The notes beneath the pieces are model-generated. The model worked only from the letters and a program-made list of their open reading frames with translations, was not told the DNA's origin and searched no databases. A DNA stretch of 64,000 nucleotides from Glebionis coronaria. Taxonomy: Eukaryota > Streptophyta > Magnoliopsida > Asterales > Asteraceae. A program made the translations under genes and the position numbers. The stretch spans positions 498,377,627 through 498,441,626 of the forward strand of contig CM046881.1 in NCBI GenBank assembly GCA_025667525.1. Direction: 5' to 3'. Of this stretch, positions 9,988-20,610 are shown piece after piece. Position 1 is the stretch's first letter, and each line of letters opens with the position of its first letter.

Positions 9988-12540
9988 TCACACTCGTTTT
10001 ACGATTCCAGCCTTGAGCCACTCATTCACCTCGTCTGTGACTACCTTCCTTCTATCCGGTGCAAGACTTCGCTTTTTCTGTACCTTAGGCTCAATGTGAG
10101 GATAGGTGTCTAGGCGGTGCTCTGTGATTGCTCTGGGTATACCTGTCATATCGACTGGTGTCCATGCGAAAACATCGGCATTATTCCTGAGGGTCCTTAT
10201 GAGTGCTATTCGACATTCTGGGGAGAGGTTTCCTCCTATGGTGACTAGTTGGTCAAGGTAGTCATCGTTCACCACTATCTTTTCATCAGGCTTTAACTTG
10301 GTTGCTGACCCTGGCCTAGACGGTTTCATCCTTTTAGTGCGTTGTGGTTCTTCTTCCTCCCCTAGCTCCATGGGCTCTTTCCCTGGCCTTCTAGGGTAAG
10401 TTTCATCTAGTGGTGGTGGGGGAGGAGCACCATGGGCTAGCCTTCCTGGTGCGCCTCTTTGGTCTAGCTCTTCTGTGCGAGCTCTCAGAACTCGCGATTG
10501 CGCCTCTTCCATGAGTCTACATTCTTTCACGGTCTCTCTGCTTGTAATTAAAGTCGATATCCCACTTGACGTTGGGAATTTAACCATTGAGTGTATGGTG
10601 GAGGCTACAACTCCTAAGCTTCTCAATCCCGTTCTCCCGAGCAAAGCATTGTATGGCGAGGGACTCTTGACTATACCGAATTCCATCATCACCATTCTGG
10701 TTCTCCTGTACTCTCCCATCGTGACCTCTAGGTCAGTGACGCCTAGAGGGTAATGGACTTCACCCGAGAAGCCTACCAGAGGTATCCTAGATTTTCTTAG
10801 CCTTGACCTTGTTTGGTAGCTTAGGTTTCTAAAGCAATGTTCGTACATTATTTCTGACGAGGAGCCTCCGTCGACGTACACTCTTCTCACTACGTATCCT
10901 TCGATCATGGCATCCACTATCACTGGGCAATCCCTCAACTGATAGCGCGGTACTGACGGGAATGTTATGGCATTGTCCATCCAATTCTCCACTCTCTCAT
11001 AAGGTATCTTCCGGTATCCTTGTGATCTCATCATGTTTATGACCTTTTCCTTCCCTTTGACTGGTCCTTTGTCTTTCTGAACTCCTTGCCTGATATCTTT
11101 CACCAAATGTGCTAGTCTCCCTGAGGCTCCTGCTTCTTCAATATGCTTTTTGAGGTTAAAGCAATTATTCGTGCCGTGACCCCGATCTTGGTGAAAGTCA
11201 CAGAACTTGTTCATGTTTCTCTTCTCGGGGGTCCCTACCATGGGGGGAGGGGGTGGGAAATTCATGTTTTTCATGGTTAAGATTTCCTTTGGAGTCTTGG
11301 TTAGTAGTGTGAATACTTCCTTCCTAGCGTAGGGAGGGCATATCCCCATGTCCCTTCCTTGGCCCCTCCTTTGGTTTCTGTTCCTAGATCCACCTGGGTT
11401 TCCTGTCCAGCCAGCTTTGTTATTCCCCCTATCCTATTGTTGAGCCTTGACAATGGCTGTGGTATCGACAGTTGTCTCTCCCCTGATGAAGGCTCTGAAT
11501 CTTTCCCATATTTCATCCACTGCTTTTGGGATCTTATCGTTGAGTTTCTTAGCTAGTTCTGGGTGTCCATGCCCGTGCATGAATGCCGAAATCCTTAGCA
11601 CCAGCACACCCTTAATGTGTGATCTTTCAGCTTTGATACGATCCATAAATGCCTGGAGGCTCTCATTGGGCTTCTATTTGATCCCATGTATCTCGGTGGG
11701 ATCTTTATCATATCGTTTCTGTTGTGAGAACTCCTCTAAAAACTTGCTGCTCAATTCTTCAAACCGAGCCACACTCTTTGGTTCTAAACTATTGAACCAG
11801 TTCCTTGCTGAGCCACCCAAAGTTTGATGAAACATCTTGCACCACACTGGCATGGGCCACTCTTCTTGCGCAGCAGCAACATAGAAGATGCTGAGGTGGT
11901 CTTCTGGGTCTTTGCTTCCTTCGTAGAAACGAACATTAGTAGGAAGCTGGGCTCACCTATGATATCTGAAACGCGTGATCCGACAGGTGAAAGGCATGGG
12001 CTTAGGCCGCCTGTATGGTGTGCTCAAATCCTCCGAATCACTATCCGACCTTGAGTCATATCCGGACTCTGAGCTCTCCTTCCGATGGAAAGACCTAGCT
12101 GATCGTGACTTGGTTTTAGTGCTCTTGGCTTTGCTCACCCTATTTGAGCGATATGACTTAGCGATAGATTTCCTGCATGAAGGACTTCTATGACGTCTTC
12201 GAGCGGACCTAGACCGACCTCGGTTTCCAGACTTGGATGAGCTGTCTGAGGAGTATCCTCTTTCTTCCCTCACCGAGGGGCTTCCACGAGAGTTTCCTGA
12301 CTCTATCTCTTCAACCTCCTTGTTAAAAAGCTTTCGGGGAGTCATCTTCTCGCGATTTTGCTCATCAATTTCCTTCATCATAGTTTTTAGTGTTTCAATG
12401 TGTTGTTTGACATACGCTGGGGTGAGGCGTCCCTGATCAGGCCTGGGAAGAGGAGGGGTTACCTCTGGAGGATCCCTCTCGTCCCTAGGTGTCCCCGTTT
12501 TCAGGCTTAGGCCTAGCCCCAGTGTAGGACCTTGGTCACC
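9988..12540 (-). pseudogene. Gag-protease of element E
   Basis: Capsid and protease part of the polyprotein. The frame from about 12540 to 11953 carries an Arg/Ser-rich segment (RGRSRSARRRHRS) and ends in a TGA. The gag core (EEWPMPVWCKMF, GGSARNWF) continues to 11434 with stops and one shift. The 453-aa frame 9988-11349 holds a variant zinc knuckle (CDFHQDRGHGTNNC) and the protease site YVDGGSSSEI, followed by LLGRTGL. No ATG is evident just downstream of the PBS; the first in-frame Met is near 12381. Several breaks make it a pseudogene. Confidence 0.85.
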
Positions 12541-12572
12541 TCACTTGATTTTTGGTAGATTGGTATTCCCGG

Positions 12573-12589
12573 TCCCACAGATGGCGCCA
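12573..12589 (-). other. Primer binding site of element E
   Basis: The minus strand reads TGGCGCCATCTGTGGGA, two bases inside the LTR. TGGCGCC-type sites followed by TCTGTGGG are common in plant Tat elements. It differs from the TGGTATCAGAGC type used by F and B. Confidence 0.75.
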
Positions 12590-12938
12590 GATGTTGAAGC
12601 AAATTTCTGGAGAAGCTTCTTCAGCCCTGATCCTTCGGGTATCTTATGGCTACTCCTTCTAATGAAGCCTTGGCTTGCTCCCTCAGAGTATCTTGTGGCT
12701 ACTCCTTCCTTATGAAACCCTAGCTTCCTTCTTTAGAGTTCCTTAGTCTAGCCCTTAGTCTCTTAGGCTGAAATAAGAGAGAACACCGTTAGCTCGTCTC
12801 GGGGTTTGAATCCGAGACCAACTCCGACGTGAGAGTAAGTATGTGGTTCTAGTAAGAGATAATTCTAGAGAGAGAGAGAGAGAGTAAGTAGTAAAGTGTA
12901 TGTGTAAAACTTAAACTTTGTTCCTGGAGGAAGACCTC

Positions 12939-12950
12939 CTTTTATACTAC
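12939..12950 (-). promoter_or_regulatory. LTR promoter TATA box, element E
   Basis: The minus strand reads AGTATAAAAGG inside the LTR, roughly 600 bp from its start. Transcription would begin near 12910, leaving a long leader to the PBS. Confidence 0.45.
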
Positions 12951-13183
12951 TAGGAGGTGACACCAAGACACACGAATTGTGGAGTCAAGGTTGTCTTGTA
13001 AGAGCAACACCTGAATAGCTGATGAGCACCAGGTCTGTCCTTCGTGGTCCAAGTTGTCCTCATGCTCCTTTAGTACTCGTCATGGTCCAGGCGTCTATAC
13101 CATTCGTACATTATCGTACTATGTGAGTCAGATGTGATCGTCCTTCCTCCGGTGGAGGCAATGCTCTATGTGCGTAGGCCTAG

Positions 13184-13386
13184 CATTGTGTCTGGGTCTA
13201 GCCTTGTCTGGGTCTAGCCTTGGCTGGGTGTAGCCCTGTATGGGTCTAGCCTTGTCTGGGCCTAGCCTTGTTTGGGTCTAGCCTTGTCTGGGCCTAGCCT
13301 TATCTGGGTCTAGCCTTGTTTGGGTCTAGCCTTGTCTGGTCCTAGCCTTGTCTGGGTCTAGCCTCGTCTAGGCCTAGCCTTGTCTG
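13184..13386. repeat. 16-bp tandem array in the LTR of element E
   Basis: About a dozen degenerate head-to-tail copies of TCTGGGTCTAGCCTTG, with changes such as GGCCTAG, TTTGGG and GTCCTAG. It lies in the U3 part of the LTR, upstream of the TATA box in the element's orientation, so it could act as a repeated regulatory element. That role is inference. Confidence 0.8.
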
Positions 13387-13557
13387 CTCCTTGATAGTGC
13401 TCTACCTCTTGCCATTATCTCTGGACCTAAAGTGATCCTCATCACCTTAGCTGTTCCAGTGAGCTATTCTAGCTTGAGACAGCTTTGCTCATGGAGCATT
13501 AAGAATTATTTATACTTTGTCTCACCTTAAGCATGGGGGTGAGACTATACCTCATCA

Positions 13558-14039
13558 TTTCTTGAGTTTAATTTTCACGCAATTGAAACAATTTTGCCGC
13601 GACACGCTGTTACCGCATCAAATACTCTAAAAGAAGAAGAGATATTTTCCTCTAAGTTTTAAGGGTAATTTGTTCTTAAGATTTGCCATATTTGCGAGAA
13701 AATTTGTGAGACGAAAGCTAGTAATAAAACACGTTTGAACTTTGTTTTTTTGCGCGAAAGAACGCGCGTGACGTTAACACTAACATTTTGCTCTCATCTC
13801 CATTGCGTGTCTTGCACGAGAATGTATTTCCCTCATTTCCTCTCCTCCCCTTTAACATCCGAACACCTCACCTCACCTTACCTTTTTGAAAAAATCTGAA
13901 ACCCTTTTCCTGCTATTACAAATATGTATGCAAATATCCTTAATAAGCAAAAAAAACTAATTCTAATATTATCGAAACATTAATTTCTAGCTACTTTCAT
14001 TCCCAATTTTTTATATATTCAAAATCAATTTAATCCAGA
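13558..14039. other. AT-rich spacer between element E and the MULE
   Basis: No gene is visible. The stretch may contain the 5' end of the MULE. I looked for a long terminal inverted repeat matching the DNA beyond 17600 and found only weak similarity (AAGGGTAATTTG near 13672 versus the reverse of sequence near 18210), which is not enough to call. Confidence 0.4.
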
Positions 14040-17000
14040 GAATGGTCGCGTCACCCTTAGGTGTAAATCGAGCACATACTGGACATATCCATGATCTTGT
14101 TAGTGTAAATGGTTTGTTTTTTCATACTGTCAATGATCGATTTTATAGTTTTGTACATAATGTATATACTAAGTTGAAACTAGTTAACATTTTAATTACA
14201 CGTATTATGTTTAATTTTATTCTTATAGTGTTTCTTGATGTTTTGCTTATTTGCAGAGATATATACAAGAATTTGTTAAGCTTTAAAATCAGTCATAGTG
14301 GAGATTTTACATCACCACCTCGAAGGAAATATCGATTTTCAACAATAGCTTGGTATAATTATGTAGATGTAGACCTATTTTCCTTGATGTGTATGATGCA
14401 TTCCTAAGTGACTTAGGTTTCAAGGATGGTAGGATTGTCCACTCGTATTTTACGATACCATGCTAATCATTAAATGAGGGGTTGGTACCTATAGATTGAG
14501 AATGTAGCAAAACTGAAGACCTATGTTATCACATCCAAAGAGCTAGAGGTGTATATTGAAAATGATGTTTCAAGTATTGATCACTGGAAACAGGATGAAG
14601 TGCTGAATACATGTAAGGAACTGATTAGTCAAGAGGAGTGTAACATGACGATGTTCAGATATGATGAAAGTAAAGCTTCAATTAGGGCATTAACTTTTAC
14701 AAGAATGATGTTTGACATACAAATTAGAAATTCAGTGTTGTTAATGGGAATGAAGCTATGAAAAATGTTGGGTTTGGCCACTATTTGGGACGTCCTCCGT
14801 CTTTTGGTGATGAAGCTGGTGATGATGCCTATGTCCAAGAAAGGAATGCTGATGATGATAGATATCGCTTAGATGATGACTTGTTCGAACAAGCCAATGC
14901 TGATGACGAAGACATCATTTCAGCCGTGGTGGATGAACTCCGACAAGGGGTTGATGAATATGTGATGTTCAAGTTGAATGAAGATGAAGTTTTTGGTTTA
15001 ATGATGAAAAGGTCGATGAAGAGGCCGTTGACATGGAATAGGTTGATGTTGATGATAATGAGAATTGGATGGAACTGATGGGAGTGATTTTGAAAAGAAG
15101 ATATATCCCTATCAAGCCAAGTGTGGACATGGATGATTCTTATTTTGAAGTTGATGTACACCTTCTACATATGAAAAACTTGGTTGGTGGTAGTGTCGGA
15201 CGCAATTGGGATTTTACAAACATGCTTGACTTTGATGATTTTGATATTGGTGACAATTAGAATGTTCCTCCCATAGTCAACAAAGAAAGAAAAGGTTGAA
15301 ACAAACCATCAATGAATACCAAGTCAAGGAAAATGTTAGTGTTGACTTCGTAGTTAGTAAGGAATAGGTAACAAGAGAGTGGATACGTGATAACATAATA
15401 TATTATGCCATTGAGAGTAGGAGAAAGGTTATAGTAAAGAAGTGTGACTTAACAAGGATTACATCACACTATTTTAGAACTGTTATGGGTTCTGTCAGTT
15501 CGATTTTTTCAGGTGATGTAGTTAGCCCTCTAAATTAAACAAGTGGAGAAAATATTCGTTGTAGTTCAAAGTTTAAGGGAAAAAATGCGGAAACGAACTT
15601 GTTTGATATAAAACTACGCGAGAAACCTATGTGCATGTGATCCCTACACGTATCAAAAACTACAAATGATGTGTATTGGAGTATCAAAACATAGATTGAT
15701 GATCATAAATGTAGCAAAAACAAGAGATATTTCAGTTGCTAATTCAAGATTTTTGTCTAAAGAGGTTAGCAAAATCCTTCTATCAAACCCTAAGATCTTA
15801 ATCAAGGCTCTCCCAGAGAAACTAGTGCAAATATTTCGAATTAATGTCCTTAATAATAATAAGGTATTCAAAGCAAAAGAAATAGCCATGAAAAGAATGT
15901 ATGGTGACTATGAATAATAATATCGGATACTTAGGATGCGATGAAGTTTTAGCGAAAAATCCCAGATATAACTATTAACATCCATGTTCAAACAAACACG
16001 GATTTAACCCTTAATTCAAGGGTTTTCAAACGAATTTATGTTTGTATTGGTCCACTATGGATGGATCTTTTATGTTTGTATTGGTCCACTATTCATAGCT
16101 ACTAAAAGGGAAATACTCGCTATGGATGGATCTTTTATCAAAGGGCCATATATTTGTCAAATATTGAGTGTTGTTGGTGCAGATAACAATAATTGTGTGT
16201 ACCCGTTAGCTTATGCAATTGTTAAAGCTGAGTGTAAGTGTATATAGTTATGGTTCTTTTCCTACTTAGGAGATGACCTTAATTTGTAACATAATTAAAA
16301 CTTCACATTCATTTGAGACACATAAAAGGGATAATCACTGGCCAGTTCTTACTTTTGTATATTATTAAATCTAACATATTGAACTTTTGTTTTTTGATAC
16401 AAGGGATATTACCAGCCATTGCAGACGTATTTCCTGTTACAGAACATAGATTCTATGTGAGACACATTTTTGAAAATATGAAAAAGGATTACAAAGACAA
16501 AAGTTTGAAGGAGCTTATTTGGAAATGTAAAAGAGCATCGACAAAAGCGCACTCAGATGCAGCAATGGATGAAATAAAATTAATATATCCTAAAGCTAAT
16601 GAGTGGTTAAAAAGATACATCCGTCATCATGGTGTAAGGTACATTTTTAGGTATGGTTAGTTGAATTTGGTATAATATATGCAAACTATGCCTTTTTCAT
16701 TATTATTAGTGAAATCTTAATACTCTATGTAACATACAAGAAGAGAATATTCTATTCAACAACATATGTGAATCTTTTAACTGTAAGTTGGTTTTTGGCA
16801 GAGATCAACCAATAATTGATTGATTGGAATAGATAAAGGAGTTCCTTATGAAGGATTGTAACTGTGAAGTAAGAGATAAACCGAAGTAATGGTGTGTTAA
16901 TCCCAGCTACATAGCAAATTTTTAGGTTCATTGCAAGCAGTAAATTGATACAGTGTTCTTTATAATGAGAGGGATGCATACTAGTGTAAGGTACCTAACG

Positions 17001-17560
17001 ACCAGTGTGTTGTAAAGCTCAATCTTAGGCAATGTGCTTGTAGGAGATGGGATTTAACTAGCATACCATGTAAGCATGTTATTGAAGCACTAATAAACAA
17101 AGAAATTAGTGAAGAAGATTTTGGGATACCAGAGGATTGGGTTGCACAATGTTATTGGTTAAAGACATGAAAAGAGACGTATCGGTATAAGGTTAAAACT
17201 GCTAGTAGTTTTACTTTTTGGCCAAAATAAATGATCCTTAGTATGTACCTACCTCCCCACTACCGTATTCCTATAGGTATACCAATGAATAAGAGAATAA
17301 TTTTTAAGAATGAAGGTGATGATTAGTTTTTAAATAGGACGGATAAGAGTGACAAGATGTCATTGTCGGGCATTCGGATAACTTATAACAAGTTTAAAGT
17401 AAATAGACATAATAAGAGAGGTTGTACTATTGCAAGAGGCATCCAGGAAACAAAAAAAGGTAACGACCGAAGAAAAGGAGTCCGAGATAGTCGGCCTATG
17501 ACACCACAAATAAATACGGCATCAGGAACCATAATGACCCCATAATCAATAAATGCCAAC
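14040..17560 (+). pseudogene. Mutator-like (MULE, MuDR family) transposase, decayed
   Basis: A transposase of the cut-and-paste Mutator superfamily survives in fragments across all three frames. The N-terminal plant domain is at 14276-14960 (GDFTSPPRRKY, DVDLFS, then an Asp-rich stretch). The MuDR DNA-binding segment (ESRRKVIVKKCDLTRI) is near 15400-15510. The DDE core is at about 16100-16245 (LAMDGSFIKGPY, VVGADNNNCVYPLAYAIV) and 16400-16640 (ADVFPVTEHRFYVRH). The SWIM zinc finger is at about 17010-17100 (CACRRWDLTSIPCKHV). A C-terminal HNKRGC remnant lies at 17411-17428, with the preceding knuckle cysteines lost. Stops and shifts are numerous, so it cannot be functional. Terminal inverted repeats were not identified. 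Confidence 0.85.
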
Positions 17561-18316
17561 ACAAACAACTAGGCAACAGGAACAAGGAGTCATCCAATTG
17601 GATAACAATCTAGTAAAGGTACAAGAAAAAAAAGACAAAACAAGATGGGGATGGTGATTGCGCAAAGAATAAAAAATGAGTTTGCACTAGTGAGTTTGAT
17701 GGTGCAATAAAAAAATAATGTTCAGACTTTTTTATGGCAATGTGTGTTTTAAGATAATTTTTTTATTGTTTGCGTTTTACATTATGTTTGTTTAAGTCGG
17801 TAAGAGTATGAATGATGACAACATGATTTATCATGTAAATTGTTTAATTCACTCTATGGTAGTTGTTTAATTTATTTTATGCTACTTGTTTAATTCACTC
17901 TATGGTTTTTGTTTATCATTTTAGACATAACGTTATAATTACTAAATCAGCCAAACTGAATTGAAAAAAAAACTGGTCATTTTTTGCATAATACTTGAGA
18001 TTATCCATTTCTTTAGTAGCTCGCCACATATTAAAAGCTTGTAACACTAATATGTTACAACAATCTTTTGACACATTTAGGCATAAGACTAACATATATT
18101 TTGTTTTCATCCATTGAAAATAAATGCCTTAAGTTTTGTATCCAAACAACCAAAAATACCTAATTATTATCCGATTAAAGTCAAACTTGAAGGGTTGTAT
18201 TCAAACACACAATTTGCCTTATAATCAATAGAAAAGATATAATTAGCAACCTATACCAAGTACTTTTCTTTAAAATGTAAGAAAACATCACTATTATGTT
18301 ATAACAAAGATTTTTA
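17561..18316. other. AT-rich non-coding stretch after the MULE
   Basis: No gene, RNA or element end is recognisable. It probably includes the MULE 3' untranslated part. The repeated phrase TTGTTTAATTCACTCTATGG near 17840-17905 is the only internal repetition I see. Confidence 0.4.
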
Positions 18317-18733
18317 TCTCTATACTAATATATAAAAGGTATTCACAACCTAACTTCAAACCAAAAATTAAGATTACATATCAAATATCAACCATTATAC
18401 CATTTTTAATATAAACCTAACTCTAAACCAAATGTGCAATCTTGACCATACATCTCTTTTATAACAAAATTTTGTAACAACTTATTATAAAACTACATTT
18501 ATTTTTAAGTTAAAATAATTTTTAATTTATTTATTTTTCATAATCTAATTTCACCATATATTCTAAAACTTTGTTCCTCTTTAATTTAATATCGTTTTTG
18601 ATATATTTAATAAATAGTTATTTTTATTAATTTTATTTATTTAGTTCAAATTTTTTACAATTTAACACTAATTTGATTGCGAAAAATTAGTCACCAAGTA
18701 CTCGTCGTTGCATTGCGCGGATACCATGCTAGT
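18317..18733 (+). mobile_element. Non-autonomous Helitron, 417 bp
   Basis: It starts TCTCTATACTAATATATAAA directly after an A and ends ...ATACCATGCTAGT directly before a T. That is the A/T insertion context, 5' TC and 3' CTRRT terminus expected of Helitrons, with no target duplication. Just before the end, the GC-rich CGTCGTTGCATTGCGCGG fits a worn 3' hairpin. The interior is AT-rich and has no Rep/helicase ORF, so it depends on an autonomous relative. It sits downstream of the MULE. Confidence 0.7.
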
Positions 18734-19719
18734 TAGCATAAAAGATTAATACAACCAGGGATGGCCTTATTCCTGAAACCTGAAAGAAAGCATTACCAAT
18801 AGGCCACGAATCATCACTATTATGCCGTAACAAACTAGAAAAACTTGTATACAACAGAAAATGCAGGTTAAAAGAACTATCTTCTTCACAGAGCATCCTT
18901 CTCTCTCAGCAACATCACTTGTTCCTCCATGTCTTCTTCAAAGTCATTCTAAGTCCTCAAGAGTTTGGGAATCACATCAACTGCTCGATAACACATTAGG
19001 AGAGGGGTCACTATAGCCAATTAAACCACAACTAGGACAACAGTAGAACCGTCTAGAGAGTTTTGTGTGAATGGGGATTAATAAAGTAGGGTTTGACTAA
19101 GAGTGTTATGTGAATGACATACATATATACTAGATTATCGTTGCAAATTTAGTCCCGTAAATCACACATCGCCTATATCTTGCACTCATGTTTGTAATGA
19201 CGGGGTAGATCTATAGCATTTATCATACGCCTGAATGTGGCTATCTAATGTTCTGTAAAAGTGATTTAAGAACAACGACCCTCTCTCTTGGTGATTTGAT
19301 CGGCGATCCACGGCGGGTTCAAACGCCTCCCATCTCTTCGAATCGCTAGATCTTTCTCTGTTAGGCATCATTCATCTATTAACAACACATATCGAGATGC
19401 GTTCATTGTGATGTTCTGATCTTGCTGCTGATTAATTGTGAGGAAGTATAGGCTTATGATTTCGATCCCCCTATATTTTTCCATGATCAGTTAGTTTAGC
19501 GAAGGTTAAGATGGATCATTGATTCAAGTTTCATATGTTTTGTTAATCGATTCGACATGTCCTTTAGACTTGAGGTTTAGTCGGTTTTTTGGGGTTCATG
19601 CGATCTGATCGTTATTGATCGATTCTATTTTCTGACGGAACTTTTAAGGTTTGGTGTGCTCATCAGATACATCTTTTGTTATTTGTTAGATCTCCCTTCA
19701 ATCCAAAGTGTTGTTCTTC
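18734..19719. other. Unassigned DNA and probable LINE 5' untranslated region
   Basis: No complete gene is visible. On the minus strand near 18890-18950 a short frame reads NDFEEDMEEQVMLLREKDAL before a stop, which could be a worn exon fragment, but nothing confirms it. The part from roughly 19250 to 19719 precedes the LINE ORF1 ATG and is probably its 5' UTR; the LINE's true 5' end could not be placed. Confidence 0.35.
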
Positions 19720-20289
19720 ATGGATTCTGGGGTTCGTTCCAATAGGGATCACATTCGTGTTATTTACAAATCCATTTTTGTCACCAATTTTCCGACTCAC
19801 ACCTCTTCCAAAGATCTTTGGGAGCTTTGTTAGGGGTATGGGACTGTTGTTGATGTCTACATTCCGAATAGGTTATCTAAAGCTGGGAAAAGGTTCGCTT
19901 TCGTTCGATTTATTAAGGTTGAAAATGTCGAGCGTCTTCTGGGTAATTTGTGTACGCTATGGATTGGGAGTTTTCATTTACATACCAATGTTGTTTGTTT
20001 TGAGAGACCACTTGCGAACAATCAAGCTCGTCCTAAACCTTTTATTAATCATGTTCGCTTGAATGCTGCAACTAATAGGGCTTCTTTCCGGCGGTCATTA
20101 AAGGTTCTAGTTTTCCTTATACCATTACTCCAATGGGCCCTGCGTTGGTCTTAGACGATGAGTGTGTGATTGATCACAACCTCAATCTTGCTGTGATGGG
20201 TGAAGTTAAAGATTTTTCATCTATCAATAACTTGTATGTGTTGCTGTCCAACGAAGGCTTTTCACATATGAACGTTGCATATTTGGGAG
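19720..20289 (+). pseudogene. LINE ORF1, N-terminal half (RRM-like)
   Basis: ORF1 of plant LINEs encodes an RNA-binding protein. From ATG 19720 the frame shows an RRM-type fold: SIFVTNFPTHTSSKDLWEL, then GTVVDVYIPNRLSKAGKRFA and FVRFIKVENVERLL. A TAG falls between the two RRM strands (after WELC, about 19834). A frameshift near 20095 moves the frame to PYTITPMGPALVLDDE, which then stays open to the insertion of A. The last residues before the break are MNVAYLG, completed on the far side of A at 32450. Confidence 0.8.
20285..20289. repeat. Left target site duplication of element A (GGGAG)
   Basis: GGGAG precedes the left LTR and recurs immediately after the right LTR at 32450-32454. This 5-bp duplication proves that A is one complete insertion. 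Confidence 0.9.
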
Positions 20290-20599
20290 TGAAGGATATG
20301 TAAATCTTGCTTATGTTTTTAGAGAGAGAAAGATAGATGATTTCACACTTCTAGAGAGAGAAAGTTTAAGAACTATGTGTAAAATAAAATGAAATCACCA
20401 CCCTCTCCATCAAAGGAGAGGGTTTATATACCCAAGCCTTGTGATGGGCTTGGGCTTACAATATTTGGCCGGCCTACACATGTTATAGGCTAGGCTTGGC
20501 CTTGTTTGTTTAATAAAGATATCTAGACAACGAGCTACTACTTAATATATTGTCGAAGTGACCGAATCTTCCTAAATACGTAAAAACGTATTTCCAACA
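20290..20599 (-). repeat. 3' LTR of element A
   Basis: 310 bp, nearly identical to 32140-32449. It contains GAGAGAGAAAG motifs, a TATA box (GTATATAAAC on the minus strand at about 20422-20431) and ends in TTCCAACA against the polypurine tract. Confidence 0.9.
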
Positions 20600-20610
20600 A
20601 TCTCCCCCTA
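20600..20610 (-). other. Polypurine tract of element A
   Basis: The minus strand reads TAGGGGGAGAT immediately before the 3' LTR, where RNase H leaves the plus-strand primer. The same tract precedes the 3' LTR of element D. Confidence 0.8.

Larger units (their letters stand above)
7450..13557 (-). mobile_element. Element E: Ty3/gypsy Tat-type retrotransposon, truncated by F
   Basis: Minus-strand order is 5' LTR (13557 to 12592), PBS, gag-protease, RT, RNase H, a second RNase H, then integrase ending where F is inserted. The extra RNase H after the RT-linked one is the hallmark of the Tat group. The rest of integrase and the 3' LTR must lie beyond F, outside the window. Many in-frame stops and frameshifts show it is an old, dead copy. 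Confidence 0.85.
12592..13557 (-). repeat. 5' LTR of element E (about 966 bp)
   Basis: The inner end TGTTGAAG lies against the PBS and is fixed. The outer end is placed at 13557 because CCTCATCA there forms an imperfect inverted pair with TGTTGAAG (6 of 8). An alternative outer end is CGCATCA at 13620. The LTR holds a TATA box, a (GA)n run at about 12868-12885 and a 16-bp tandem array at about 13184-13386. There is no second copy in the window for comparison. Confidence 0.6.

Noticed and set aside
10475..12436. Plus-strand ORFs of 65-126 codons across E's gag
   Set aside because: Shadows of the minus-strand gag frame, which has recognisable domains.
13557..13620. CGCATCA at 13620 as the outer LTR end of E
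   Set aside because: Inverted match to the inner end is poorer than at 13557; left as an alternative in the LTR entry.
13640..18230. Terminal inverted repeats of the MULE
   Set aside because: Only weak, short similarity between the flanks was found by eye; not enough to mark ends.
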